A DNA stretch of 64,000 bases. Source: Dactylellina haptotyla (lineage: Eukaryota; Ascomycota; Orbiliomycetes; Orbiliales; Orbiliaceae). Where the stretch lies: contig CM062386.1 in NCBI GenBank assembly GCA_031310005.1, positions 744,001-808,000 of the forward strand, in the 5' to 3' direction. Shown piece by piece: positions 47,793 to 59,342 of the stretch; the first letter of the stretch is position 1, and every line of letters starts with the position of its first letter. The position numbers and the translations under genes are program-made. A model generated the notes under the pieces. That model was not told the origin of the DNA. It saw only the letters and a program-made list of their open reading frames with translations, and made no database searches.

Positions 47793-48322
47793 TCGTAGAG
47801 AGTAGTCTTAAATTACGTTATAGTGATAGTAGCAGTGATAGAAGTGCGGGTCCGTAGTGATCGGAGGGGTGCTCAATGGCAGCTGTCGGTGGTAGTGGTT
47901 GTGGTGGTTGTGATAGTTGGAGTCGACGGATGTCGGAGTGAAAAGTTTGGAGGGTTAAGAATTTGATGATAATAATTTTTTGAGGTGCCGGGGTGTGGCT
48001 AAGCGAGTGGGAAAAAATAATTGCCCGCACACAGTCGCCCACCAGCCACACTGCCAAAATACCACATCATCGCAACACAACACATCGCTGTGGCGCAGCA
48101 GATAATCTTTGATGCTCGAGACTATCAAGCCTATCCTCAACGATCCTTTGCATTCACGGGACATCGCACATTGAAATTCTTTAGTTTACGTACTTCTATT
48201 AACGATAGAAATACTGATAATAATATTCATAATAATACGCAGTCTATAATACATTTGTACATCCAATCTGAGGAAACTCCAAACTCCAGGGATATCCAGA
48301 TACTAATACTCTTATATTCCCT
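47793..48322. other. intergenic, CBF5 promoter
   Basis: No gene seen. Confidence 0.5.
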
Positions 48323-49810
48323 TTACAAAACTGTCATATCGGTAAATAAATAAGTCATCCCCGAATAGCAATCCATAGAGTAGTGCAGATCCGTCGCCGA
48401 GTTGTCTGTGATCACCGCCATTCCCACACTCGGTGCTTGACAGATACACAACCCGTCAACCGTGCTCCATCTGTAACTGTTAAACACGGGATACACATGA
48501 CACCACTTGCCGCAGTCATCAGCGGTTGCAGTACTGTGCAACTTGACAGTATTACTGCTCGCAGCGTAGTTGTAAGTACCCTTCACACCGCAGTACGTCT
48601 TCTTCTGGTCTGCAGTCAACCGGGTGTTGCGAAACGTCGGCGAAACAGCCTTGGACAAGTCGCACTTGGCTCCATACCAAAACGTCTGCGAAGTAGAATC
48701 ATAGGCGACGAATCCTTTGGCGAACATGTCTGTATTCCATGTCTGGCATCGCGAGAGCGATGGCTGCCATTCGTAAGTTGCACACCCGGATTGGGATTTG
48801 CAGAAATTTGCACAGGTGACGATGTCGTCGATATTCTCCAGGGTACCGTCTGAGACCTCGTTGTCTGGGACGAGGAAACCCTTCATACCGCATTTCGGGT
48901 TTTCCACGGTATACTTGAGCGCGAGGTTTGTATCTTTGCCCTTATTGAAAACTATAGCCTCGGAAACACCCGCGCCGTTGAAAGTGGTGCGGTTACCGGA
49001 TTTAAGAGTAGCAAGGGTGATCGCTGTACCGTAGAGGGCGCAATTATACCAGGTATTTTGGGCCCACACTGCGAATGCCTTGCAGGCTGTGTTGGAACCA
49101 CAGTGATTCGAGCAGCTTACTTGAGGGTTTTTAGTGTTGAAATCGGTGTCCGAGACCCAGTAGTTTATCAGGTCGTTGGATGGAATGACATTCTGGGCGC
49201 CGTAGACGAAGCTGAAGCCCGCAACACCAGTAGCCGTAGCCGTATATGAAAATGTCTTTGACCCCATGGGAGCAGCCTGAGACACGGGTGTAGAGACCTT
49301 CCCGGCGCCACTAGTAGTAGCAGCTTTACCAGTGGTGGTAGTAGTACCAGTCTTTGGAGTCGTGTTCGTGGTTTTAGCCGTTGTCTTCGCCGTCGTTGTA
49401 GTTGTAGTTGCAGCTCCAAAGTTATAGCCATATGCGTCGATGATAGCTGCACCACCGTCTTGGTTTCCTTCCGTAGCATCCGCCTTCGTCATTTTCGTAT
49501 CCCACCAACCGCACCACCACTCATTCGTAGCTTGGTTGCCGGTCTGGTAGATCGTGAAGAACTTGGCGCTCGGTGTATCCGCATATGCAGTCTGGGCGCA
49601 AGTAGCGGCAACGGCACTGTACGGCGACCCAAGAACGATCTGATAGTTTATGCAATCGTCAAACGATGGTACGGCTTGGAGGTTGGTGTAGACATTGGTA
49701 TACGTTGGAGTCGATGCTCGCCTGAAATGTGGGTGGCGCCCATGGCCTTTTGCCTCGACAACTGCCAAAAGGGCAGAAGCGGCGCTCAATGGAAGTATCC
49801 AGTGGATCAT
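48323..49810 (-). CDS. secreted Thr-rich protein with three PAN/apple-like Cys modules
   Basis: Intronless, 495 residues. A signal peptide (MIHWILPLSAASALLAVVEA) is followed by a basic HFRRAS site that could be cut by Kex2. A first Cys/Trp-rich domain (NEWWCGWWDTK) precedes a Thr/Lys-rich linker (residues about 137-180), likely O-glycosylated. Three modules then share a C-x3-C core: SCSNHCGSNTACKAFAVW, TCANFCKSQSGCATYEW and DDCGKWCHVYPVFNSYRW, the pattern of fungal PAN/apple-like carbohydrate- or protein-binding domains. No enzyme motif is visible. A cell-surface or adhesion role is inferred. Confidence 0.75.
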   Translation of the reverse strand: MIHWILPLSAASALLAVVEAKGHGRHPHFRRASTPTYTNVYTNLQAVPSFDDCINYQIVLGSPYSAVAATCAQTAYADTPSAKFFTIYQTGNQATNEWWCGWWDTKMTKADATEGNQDGGAAIIDAYGYNFGAATTTTTTAKTTAKTTNTTPKTGTTTTTGKAATTSGAGKVSTPVSQAAPMGSKTFSYTATATGVAGFSFVYGAQNVIPSNDLINYWVSDTDFNTKNPQVSCSNHCGSNTACKAFAVWAQNTWYNCALYGTAITLATLKSGNRTTFNGAGVSEAIVFNKGKDTNLALKYTVENPKCGMKGFLVPDNEVSDGTLENIDDIVTCANFCKSQSGCATYEWQPSLSRCQTWNTDMFAKGFVAYDSTSQTFWYGAKCDLSKAVSPTFRNTRLTADQKKTYCGVKGTYNYAASSNTVKLHSTATADDCGKWCHVYPVFNSYRWSTVDGLCICQAPSVGMAVITDNSATDLHYSMDCYSGMTYLFTDMTVL

Positions 49811-50633
49811 TCGATAGACTTATATCAGAGAGTATTAAATTATCGGCTAGCTATATATCTGAGGTATTTTATATGGTGTGCTACCGATTAAAAATGTTAT
49901 ATAGAACCGGATTTGAAATTTTGTAACCAGGATCCTCTTCGAACCTTTAAATAGACCGAAGTCTTTGAAGCACTTTGAAGTCATCACTCTATAGAAATCG
50001 AGACTCGAAGCCGCAATTAGCACAGACCCTGGAGATCGTGTTCCTGTCACCGCCTAGATCGTCCGAAGATTCGTCTAGCCACCAGCCATGCGGACTGAAG
50101 GGAAGTACCGCACCCCGCCGGCTATACACCTAACCCACACGAAGTAAGGCCTAGAACCGTTAAACCAAAATCTTCGAACGTGGTATTTCGGGAAAAGATT
50201 CATCGGTTAATCTTATTTGTCTCGCCTGGGCCAGAAAAAGCTTGGTATACTTCAGCGATCTCAAGTTCGCCGGATTTGGAAAAAAGGGTTCGAATACGCC
50301 CCAAACGGAGCTGACTCGAAACCACACAAAAGCATCATAACAGGATCACCACGGCTTGCGAACGGATATAGAAGAGATCGGGCTAGCTTTTTTCGATCTC
50401 CTAGGGTCCCTAAGAGATATCATAAAGAACGCTCGAGCGGCTAGCGGTACCAAGTTAAAGGTTGAATCGAATACCAAACGTATTCGTGATGGTATTCCTC
50501 GAAAAAGCAATTTATGCCAAGGGTATTTACAAATTCTCCTCATATTACGCCAGGTTGAATAATACAGGTTCAGTGCTAGGTATAAATTGCACAATAATAC
50601 AAGTCTATGCGAGACCAATATTTGTAGTTTTTC
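49811..50633. other. intergenic
   Basis: Promoter of the secreted protein, then 3' flank of DER1. Short overlapping frames at 50.2-50.6 kb have no protein character. Confidence 0.45.
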
Positions 50634-52123
50634 TTAATCGCTACCAAGCCTGTGGCCGGAACCTCGATTTCTCCAGGCAGCGGCCGTTGGCTGGCCCGCA
50701 TTCGTACCAGTCGATCGACCGGTGTCTGAACCCCCAAACATACCCTGAGCTTGTCTGGGAGCCGGTGCGCCTCGACTCCGTGGATCAAATCCAGTTCCGT
50801 AGGCGCGAGTTCCCCCAACGCCACCAGAACTGGTTCCTGGACCGCCCTCGAACGAAAATTTGAACCAACTTGGCGTCGGCAGAAGGTTTGAGCCACCACC
50901 GAACCTTGGCCAGATCACTGTCAAAAACTCATACAAGTGGGCGGAGACTATGCCTGACGTTAGGATAAATGCGGCACCAGGGGCCTGAATAGCGGTGATG
51001 CCAATAATCGCCCACGCCTGAGACTATGAATCAGCAGATATTCTTATATGAATACAATATAATATTGAATCAACTTACCAGCCACTGCGCCTTAATACCG
51101 ACAAAGAAGAAATTGACATTTCTGCCTCGATTTCTTTGCCCCCAAGAGTACGCCATAGCAACTCCTAACGTTTGACAGAATATCATACCTCCAAGGAAGA
51201 AGGTATTAATCAACTGGCGGACAACATATGTTAGTAAACCGCCAAAAAAATAACCTCAGAGGATGGACAGTATCCTCATCGAAGGGCTCGCTAGAACTCC
51301 GCCTCTCGTAAGAGAGAAATGAAAGAGAGTTTGTAGAAACAAAATATGTATGTAGGGACATCAATAAGCAGTCAAAGTAGAAACAAAAATTCCCGTCGAC
51401 ATGATGAAAGTCATCCCACCAAAGTCACGCCGACGGCTCAGCCAAGTGAATGATTGATTGATTATTGAGTAGACTGGCCGTCCGCGCAACGGTAATCTTC
51501 CTCCATTCCAGGAACCTTATGCAGCTTCTAAGCACTGAAAGGGCAGATATGTGGAGGTTCCAAAGACATTTTTTCAAAAGGGGATCGGCAGAGTTCGAGC
51601 GAGCGCCGCAGGTGAGGGAAACTGTTCAAATGGTGATTACAACCTACCAGGATAATTATTCCGTTGAATACAAGGTAGAAGAGGAAGTCTCCAGATGTGT
51701 TAAAGTGGATCGACTCCAGGCTGTAAATTTGTTAGTAACGAGGCTCTGAGGATTTCGACTGAAGGTAGACTCAAGGAACGCGTACTCTTTACCGTATTGG
51801 TAGATCATGAAAGTGTCAAACAGAATATTGAGCTGCGGTCCCGTCAGGAAGAATGACGAGAATATTCGCCACAGCTGCGGTGGCATCCGCGATGTGATGA
51901 AAATTTGGTGCCATATAATCTTGTTTATCGGGACGAGTCCGAGGACGTGGGTGGAAAGCGACAGGAGGAACGTGAGACCCGCATAGAATCTGTGATGATA
52001 GTTTTTGTATGTAAGTCAAAGGTAAACGGCCAAGGGGAGCGATGGGAAGAACAATGAGACTAACTTGGTGACGGGTGGTGTCGCATTCAGAACGTTGGTG
52101 ACGGCATCTGCAGGAGAGGCCAT
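50634..52123 (-). CDS. DER1: derlin, ER-associated degradation protein Der1 family
   Basis: Rhomboid-like pseudoprotease of the ER membrane that thins the bilayer for retrotranslocation of misfolded proteins. Five exons fit in phase: 52123-52065, 51989-51786, 51720-51648, 51213-51079 and 51017-50634, giving 284 residues. Marks are PPVTKFYAGLTFLLSL, the derlin WR motif in PPQLWRIFSSFF, GDFLFYLVFNGIIIL and KAQWL. The C-terminal tail is Gly-rich and disordered. The second intron was set to give IYQYGKDLES, as in relatives, although a longer open frame reads through the donor. The third intron is unusually long (434 nt). Confidence 0.92.
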
Positions 52124-52768
52124 CTCGAGCGATGTCTGTAAGGGTGCAGTATAAATATCCTGTGGGATAGATATCTGGAGGGTGTGTGTAGTCCGCCGCG
52201 AAGGAGCTGTACTGTGGAATGTACTACCGACGTAACAGAAGAGAGGAATGAGGGTGGGATGGAAGAGGAAGAGCAGCAATGGCCATGTTGTACCGGCGGC
52301 GACCAGCACGCGGCGGAGGTAATAATAAGCACTCCAATCGCCAAAGAAACCAGTAGAAGGAAGGAAAGAACGAGGCAAGAAAAAGAGAGACGGAGGAGAT
52401 GTTGACAAGTGTTATTCGATTAGCAAGCAGAGTTTTCTCTGCTGTGCCGCCGGGAGGTCCCAGCCATCTCCCGGGGAGGTGCACCGTGCGCGGGGAATAG
52501 CCCCGCCAATGCCCCGGGGAGGACACCCGCGAATAGCCAGCCCGATGTTCGGAGGAAGAGACGCTTAAAAGGCCGCAGGACTCAACAGAAGAATTCCAGG
52601 CCAATTTATAGACAGGCCCTCGAGACTACGCCCTCAGCTTGTTTGTTTGGACTCGAGTTCGCAATTGGAAGGTCCTCTGCAGAATCTTCCTTATCACTTT
52701 CGTGGAAATCTTCTTCCTTCCCATTCTGAAATACCACGTTCCTCAACACCATATCCCACCCGTTCACG
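52124..52768. promoter_or_regulatory. divergent promoter region DER1 / LYS9
   Basis: 645 bases between the start codons of two divergent genes. Frames inside are overlapping and lack protein character. No Gcn4-type TGACTC site was noted. Confidence 0.5.
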
Positions 52769-54357
52769 ATGCCTTCGGTCCTCCTCCTCGGCTCTGGCTT
52801 TGTTGCCAAACCCACTCTTGACCTGCTCGACAAGGACGGCATCAATGTCACTGTCGGTATATACTAGATTCTAGCTCTTGCATCATATAGCTATCGCTTT
52901 TGCTAAACCATTGAAATAGCATGTCGTAGAGTTGAAACCGCTCAGCAATTGATCGCGGACTGCAAGAATGCCTCCGCCATCTCGCTCGACGTTACCAACG
53001 AATCCGCCATTGATGCTGAAGTTGCTAAGCACGATCTCGTTATCAGCTTGATCCCATACACATACCACGCAACAGTCATCAAATCAGCGATCAAAAGCAA
53101 GAAGGTAAAATATATTCCATTGTCGAAACTAAAAGAATAACATGAAGCTAATATTGGATACAGCATGTCGTCACAACATCATATGTCAGCCCCGCCATGA
53201 TGGAGCTTGATGCTGCGTAAGTACTCTGTACTCTGTTTACCTTCTCGCAAAGATCAATTGGCTTACATTTGCAATGGTAGTGCCAAGGAAGCCGGCATTG
53301 TCGTCATGAATGAAATCGGTCTCGATCCAGGTACCAAACTCGCACCCTACTATCACGGACTCGAATAAGTTTACTAATGATTCTAGGTATCGACCACTTG
53401 TACGCCGTCAAGACTATCGACGAAGTCCACAAAGCCGGCGGCAAGATCACTAGCTTCCTCAGCTATTGCGGTGGCCTCCCAGCTCCAGAGGACTCGGACA
53501 ACCCGCTGGGTTACAAGTTCTCGTGGTCCAGCCGAGGTGTCCTTCTCGCCCTCCGTAACTCCGCCAAATACTACAAAGACGGCAAAATTGAGGAAATCGA
53601 CGGCCCAGAATTGATGAAGGCTGCCCAGCCATATTTCATCTACCCCGGATATGCATTCGTCGCTTACCCTAACCGAGATTCAACCCCATACAAGGAGCGA
53701 TACCACATCCCAGAGGCCGAAACCATCATCCGAGGAACCCTGAGATACCAAGGATTCCCAGCGTTCATCAAGGTTCTCGTCGATATCGGTTTCCTGAAAG
53801 AGGATCCCGTCGATTTCCTCGCTACCGGTGCAGCACCGCTGCCATGGAACCAGGTTCTCGCGCAGGTTCTCGGAGTTTCCTCCACAGCTGATGAAGACCT
53901 CATCGCTGCTATTTCCTCCAAGACAAAATTCACATCTCCAGAAGACCAGACTCGTATCATCAATGGTTTCCGCTGGCTAGGTCTCTTTTCGAATGATGTT
54001 GTTACCAACAAGGGCAATCCACTGGATACCCTCTGCGCAACCCTCGAGAAGAAGATGCAATACGAGGAAGGAGAACGCGATTTCGTCATGCTGCAGCACA
54101 AATTTGAGATCGAGCACGCCGATGGAACCAAAGAAACAAGAACATCCACCCTGGCGGATTACGGTGTCCCTGGTGGATACTCTTCCATGGCTAAATTGGT
54201 CGGTGTTCCCTGCGGAGTTGCCGTTCAAATGGTTCTGGACGGCAGGATCAACACACCCGGTGTACACGCTCCACTAGACGTGGAGGTCGCCGAGAAACTG
54301 AGACTAGTCCTCGAGAAGGAGCACGGAATCTACATGAAGGAGAAGACAATTGCTTGA
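52769..54357 (+). CDS. LYS9: saccharopine dehydrogenase (NADP+, L-glutamate-forming)
   Basis: Penultimate step of the fungal alpha-aminoadipate lysine pathway: condenses aminoadipate semialdehyde with glutamate and reduces the product to saccharopine with NADPH, in the cytosol. Five exons fit: 52769-52856, 52920-53104, 53164-53216, 53281-53330 and 53387-54357, giving 448 residues (yeast 446). The N-terminal Rossmann motif is LLLGSGFVAKPT; DLVISLIPYTYHA and GLDPGIDHLYA (read across the last intron) are family signatures. Introns crowd the first third and the last exon is long, as is common in fungi. Confidence 0.96.
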
Positions 54358-54566
54358 GCAAGAGTTTCTATTAAAATTTTGTCATAGGTTGGCTACAAAT
54401 TTGATAGGATGTATATTTCATGAATATACAGGTCCAAGAAGAACCCTCATCAGTGCATTCTAGAAATGTGATTGTTCGCTAAACGTAGATATATCAACAT
54501 GAATCCCACATACAAAAACGCCACTAGACTCCCAGAACCAGTACTGTACAAAAAACCAGACTACCC

Positions 54567-55577
54567 CTAGTTGACCCTTTGCTTCTTGAATACATTGTTC
54601 GACGCCGGGCCGGATGAGAATGTTCTCTTTCGCTCCATCTCCTGCTTCATGATCCGCTCTGCTTCACTCATAGGCCTCTTCGCATCAGACGCCGAATCTG
54701 TTTTCGGTTTTGACCCTCCCAGCTTCTTATTCGCAGCCGCAAATACGTTGACCGGTTTCTTCGGCGCGATCTTCATGGAGATTTTGGCGGGTTGCGCTGC
54801 AGGTGCGGGTGCCGCCGTAGGAGCCGGTTGCTCCGATTCTCCCGCCGATGCGTCCTTCTCTTTCGACTCGGCATCTTCCACGAGAGTCTCCTCCGAAGTA
54901 GCGGATTTGTCTTCCTCTGGCGATGCCTCTTTCTTCGCAGCAGCCGCCCCGAAATTCAACTTAATCTTCTCTTCCGTCCTAACTAGCCCTTGAGCCTTCT
55001 CTTCCTCCTCTTCATCTTTCATCGTCTTTTCAGCATTCGCCCGCTGGATCTGCTGTTTAATCTGCCTCTGCTCCCGCTCCTCGTCCCCTTTATCCTGTCT
55101 CTCCTTCTTCCTGATCGCCTCTTGCCTCGCCAGCGCCTCCGGACTCCGATCTACGTAGCTGATAAACAAGCCCTTTTCGTTCTCCTCCACACGGCAGATG
55201 CCCTCTCTGCCCATAGACTTAACAAACTCCGTCAAACTCGACCATTTGGTCGCGTTCATGTGAATGTGTTCTTTATGGTGAATATACTCCTGATAAAAGT
55301 GGTTCACATGGATTTGTTTTTCCCCATGTGCGGATTTAAGGAGCTGCAGGAAATCGTGCTGAAAGTCGCTGGAGTACTTGTTTATCGCCTTTTTGGGGTC
55401 CTCGCCGACGATGAGCATCTGGCGGAGATGCGATTCGGATTGCGTGTGGCATTTGAAGCCGTTTTCGTCGCGCATTTGACGCTCGCATACTTGACAGTAC
55501 CAGCGGAGACGTTGGAGGCCTTTGGATTTGAGTTTGTTGTCGAGGTATTTGGTCGTCCCGACTTCGGCACGAGGCAT
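54567..55577 (-). CDS. KIN17/Rts2-type zinc-finger protein
   Basis: Nuclear DNA/RNA-binding protein linked to DNA replication and repair. Intronless, 336 residues. I start at MPRAEVGTTKYLDNK, the conserved N-terminus; an upstream in-frame Met at 55754 adds 59 hydrophobic residues that do not belong to the family. A C2H2 finger (WYCQVCERQMRDENGFKCH) is followed by the winged-helix KIN17 domain (DFLQLLKSAHGEKQIHVNHFYQEYI ... WSSLTEFVKSMGREGICRVEE). A Glu/Lys coiled-coil segment and an Ala/Pro/Ser-rich low-complexity tail end the protein, shorter than animal KIN17, which has extra SH3-like domains. Confidence 0.92.
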   Translation of the reverse strand: MPRAEVGTTKYLDNKLKSKGLQRLRWYCQVCERQMRDENGFKCHTQSESHLRQMLIVGEDPKKAINKYSSDFQHDFLQLLKSAHGEKQIHVNHFYQEYIHHKEHIHMNATKWSSLTEFVKSMGREGICRVEENEKGLFISYVDRSPEALARQEAIRKKERQDKGDEEREQRQIKQQIQRANAEKTMKDEEEEEKAQGLVRTEEKIKLNFGAAAAKKEASPEEDKSATSEETLVEDAESKEKDASAGESEQPAPTAAPAPAAQPAKISMKIAPKKPVNVFAAANKKLGGSKPKTDSASDAKRPMSEAERIMKQEMERKRTFSSGPASNNVFKKQRVN

Positions 55578-56332
55578 GGTGGGCGGTTTTAAGAGGGTGA
55601 CGATCGGAAACAGAAGAAGGTTTGGGAGGTTCGCTACCAGTATTTGTATCGGGGGAGGGAAGTATAGGTGGTTGAGTGTAGATGACGGGAATGTGTAGAT
55701 TTGAAGGAATTGGATGTTTGCGATGATGCCGGCGAGCGTGGAAGGTTGTGGCAAGTATTAGTAACGTGGCTGAGTCATCCGCCACAGACACTCAGACCAA
55801 GGGAACCGCAACGCATTTCTCCTCAACCGACATTACCGATGAGGTTGGTAAAAATCACCAAGCTAAGGAACAGCTGCATTCTAGCTTTAAACAAGGAAAG
55901 GATGTTCAAAGATACTTTTTAAAGGCGGCTATTAAATATTATGTTTGTTTTATCCGAAGCTCATGATACCTAAAGCTCTATTGCTCGATATCCGTAGGCT
56001 TGGACATTCTCTTTTTGCGTTCAATAAAATTTTAAACAATTAATTCCCGTTAGAATTTATAAATCGGCTGGTCATAACCAACTCGCTTGAGATTGATAAC
56101 GGAAGTTATTAATAATTCCAAAAGGATCACAATTCTATAGCTTGCATGGTATATTATGTCTGGACCAATATTCAATGCATGGCATATGACGTGGAAATGT
56201 TGGGCGAAGAATATATATACTAGCAAGGCGAAAATATATTATAATCTGGACCCGAGATAAGCATATAACAAATACCAACATCGACGCAACATATTGGCAT
56301 GATACTGTAGCAATTTCTACTCCTAGATTCCT
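55578..56332. other. intergenic
   Basis: AT-rich; no gene seen. Confidence 0.5.
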
Positions 56333-56600
56333 TTACTTGCAAGGATGCCTATGGGAATGAATCCTTTGTAGGTCACCCAACACGACATGCGCGACATCGC
56401 GACCCTGGCTCGTGGTTGCGATGAAATATCCACTACGCATGACGGAAAATACTGCAGGACGTGAACTCCGTAGTTTACGAGACCACGCGGGACACAGATC
56501 TAGATATATGACTGCAGCGATTATTAGATCTTTTGCCTCAGAGAGAAACAATATCACATTACCTGGCAGTTACATTACTGGATCGAAGTAAGCCCGCCAA

Positions 56601-56903
56601 TTATGTTAAACTTATCTTGAATGGCCTGATTCTTTGTGCTCCTTGCACCAATATATACTGATTGGTGTGTTGTGGGTCCACCTTTGCAGGAGAATCGGAA
56701 CCATCTGCAAGGCACGCGGGACCACTGCACCCCTTCGCCAATCGTGATGTGATCGAAAGTTTCTCTTGGTTCATGTTGGCCAATAGGGCAGCCACCCGTC
56801 CGTCTGGCTTAGCTCTGAAGAGTTCCCTCTCAACTCCACCGGGTCTAGATTCCGATGTGGTTCTGCCTTTGGATCGGATACGGAAAGCTGAATGGCAAAT
56901 AGA
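56601..56903 (-). CDS. possible exon of an unknown gene
   Basis: A minus-strand frame stays open for 100 codons from a splice-acceptor-like CTAG at 56904-56907 to a TAA at 56601. It reads FRIRSKGRTTSESRPGGVER early and QHTNQYILVQGAQRI near the end. It has no early Met, so it would be an internal or last exon. Another open frame, 56557-56333, with FIATTSQGRDVAHVVLGDL lies downstream and might be a later exon. No family is recognised. Confidence 0.28.
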   Translation of the reverse strand, partial: SICHSAFRIRSKGRTTSESRPGGVERELFRAKPDGRVAALLANMNQEKLSITSRLAKGCSGPACLADGSDSPAKVDPQHTNQYILVQGAQRIRPFKISLT

Positions 56904-56907
56904 CTAG

Positions 56908-59342
56908 GATTATCGAAGCGAATGATATGTCAAAACTAGATAAATATCGGGAACGGAAGTGAATTTTCAAGGGAGGGAGAGGCATCTTGCAGGAGCGAAG
57001 AAAATATGGCGAATTAAAATGCCTGTCGACGATTAATAAATTATATCGGAAAGAAGCATGTTAGTTTTATGAGGGAAGGAAGTTGTTTCGGCCACAGATT
57101 ACACGGCAGGCAGAGGCCGAGCGACAAAGGATCATTAAAAACAACATTCCCAGGTCTGCGAAATATATCACCCTTCCCGCGTGCTTTTTGTCTTCTATTT
57201 TAATAGACGCGCGATTTTAGATGAGATTGAAATCCCGGGACGGTAGATGGGAAACGAGGTCCCGTTCTGGAACCAACACATGGCTGATCTGTTGGTAGAC
57301 TTTCCTGTTTAACTGTAGGCAGCATGTCTGCTTCGCTGGAGCCCGTATTGCGACGGTGATCTCAGCCTGTTTGTGATAATAAGATCCATGGATACCCCGA
57401 TGCCAATTGCCATGAGGCTGTCTCTGTTTCTCCTGTCCAGCTGCGAGGGGCAGAGACAACCCTGGCGACAGCGGATTTGTGGCTGGATGTTTTGGTTTGG
57501 CAAAAGCAGACAGCAGAACTTGGCCCCTTGCTTTCGCGTCGTACAGGATTGGGAAAAGGTGGAAAGCAGCATCCCTTGATACAACTCACCGATGGTGCAT
57601 GCGGCAACCCTTCTTGCGCGCTATTCGAAGTACGTACGGCGATTGAAGAACTATGGCGAAAAATAATACTTTAAAGAGAGGAGAGAAAGTTTGAAACCGG
57701 GTATCGATTAGCAACGTGGGTTTGTTATTTGGATTTCTTGGGCAGCGCTCCCCAAATATCGCCGAGACCGTGAACCGTTTTAAGATCAGTTGCCATGAAA
57801 AATTGTAACGTGCCGTCTAATCTTGCTCTTTGGACTCCGTCTGCGGATGTGATTCAACCTTGCAGTCCACTTGCATGACGACCGAATCATGACAGGGCCC
57901 ACAGCCCAGGCTGAATGTTGGAATTTTGCCTAGCGGAGTGCAGCGAAGTGTAGGCAGAACAGCTGCTCTGCCGCCACCCCACCTCTGTCGGAAATGTTGG
58001 AAACATTTGATCGATTCGATAATACAGATCGTAATATAGTATCATAGAATGACCTGCATATGCCAATCGGGAGACTGGACAACACTGCAATCAAAGGGCC
58101 CAGCAAGCCTAGAATTTTCTGTTGTTCTACCTTGGTGTTACCTATAGTTAATTTTATATGCTTTGTGGGAGGCCGAGAGGTATCACAACAGAAAATTGTC
58201 TGGTTTCTTGCCCGAAACTATCACAAATTGCTCTGGCAGAGCGAAATCACCCATGTTTGCAGCTTACAAAGCCGCCCGTCCAGGTTGACAGGCTCTTGTT
58301 TAGGTACCTTTTTGCCTTGTTGTGCCAGTAGGTTTTTGAGAACAGCGAACTGCCATGCACCCCTTCCCTCGGATCTTTGGGCTGGAAGCTAGTGTCAAAG
58401 GCAGGAGTAGCGACGGCACATGGAGATGCCCCTCTCTTCACACCGAGTTTAGTGCGGCCACGGAATCTAAGCACTGCGTGAGGAGTGAGAGGTGCTAGTT
58501 AGACGTATGAGTGCGAGTAAGACACATCCAACGGACTGGCTGCGCTGCCCGTTACGTTTGATACGTCCACCCCCTCCCGAGACTGTAACCCTGACTGGAG
58601 TCCTTTTTGCACCTCTTCTTTATTAGTCTTGTGTGATCACACTTTGCCGCAAGCTCGTGGTACATAATACGGAGATGATTCCCACAAAGTATTAGAGGAG
58701 GAAAATATTTATATGATCGCGATGGTAAGGTAGAGGGTTATAATTTGTCCCTTTCTTTTTTCTTTGATTTCACATATTTTCTGCTCTTCCTACCTATTGG
58801 TTTCTTTCCACTCGCCTCCTTCAGGAAATCAAAGTTGGGTTTCTCTTTATCCCCTACTCTGACTCCGGACTCCTTTATATATTCCAGTGCTGGTATACCT
58901 GAGCGTAGTGGGTGGATACACAAACAAGGAAGTAGCAGCAGAAAAAACTCGGTTGAGGCAAATAGATTCGATATCATCGGCCGACGAGGATATTTTATTT
59001 TGTATTCGACATCGAGGTTAGCGCGGATGTTATTTCGTATCTCGCCGTAAACACATAACTCGCTTTCGATTCTTTTATATATATATATAGTTGGTTGTGT
59101 ATTTGCAGTCCAGTGTACTGCACGCTCTGTGGCGACATCTTCTACCAACACGACGCACACCAAGCAACCTGGTCACCATCACCTTCATCGACGCAGCAAC
59201 ATTCCATCGACTGGCCGTATCGATCGTTAGCATTCCGCAAGGTGCTCACATAGATACATCAAGGACCTGAAGTTGGCTCCTCAGTGTAGCCTCTTGCTCC
59301 GCTTCTAGTTATATATATACTTCTCCTTGGTCCTTTCGAAAG
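56908..59342. other. long intergenic
   Basis: 2.4 kb with short overlapping frames on both strands and no supported gene. It includes a 12-bp inverted repeat (58114-58196). The last 250 bases are the promoter and leader of the membrane-protein gene, with a TATATATATA stretch near 59311. Confidence 0.45.
58114..58196. repeat. perfect 12-bp inverted repeat, 59-bp loop
   Basis: ATTTTCTGTTGT at 58114-58125 is matched by its complement ACAACAGAAAAT at 58185-58196. It could form a hairpin or be the ends of a tiny MITE-like element; no target-site duplication is clear. Confidence 0.5.

Noticed and set aside
49460-49891. 143-codon plus-strand frame
   Set aside because: Antisense to the secreted Cys-rich protein gene; a shadow frame.
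54990-55592. 200-codon plus-strand frame
   Set aside because: Antisense to the KIN17-type gene, Leu/Phe-rich composition from complement of Glu/Lys codons.
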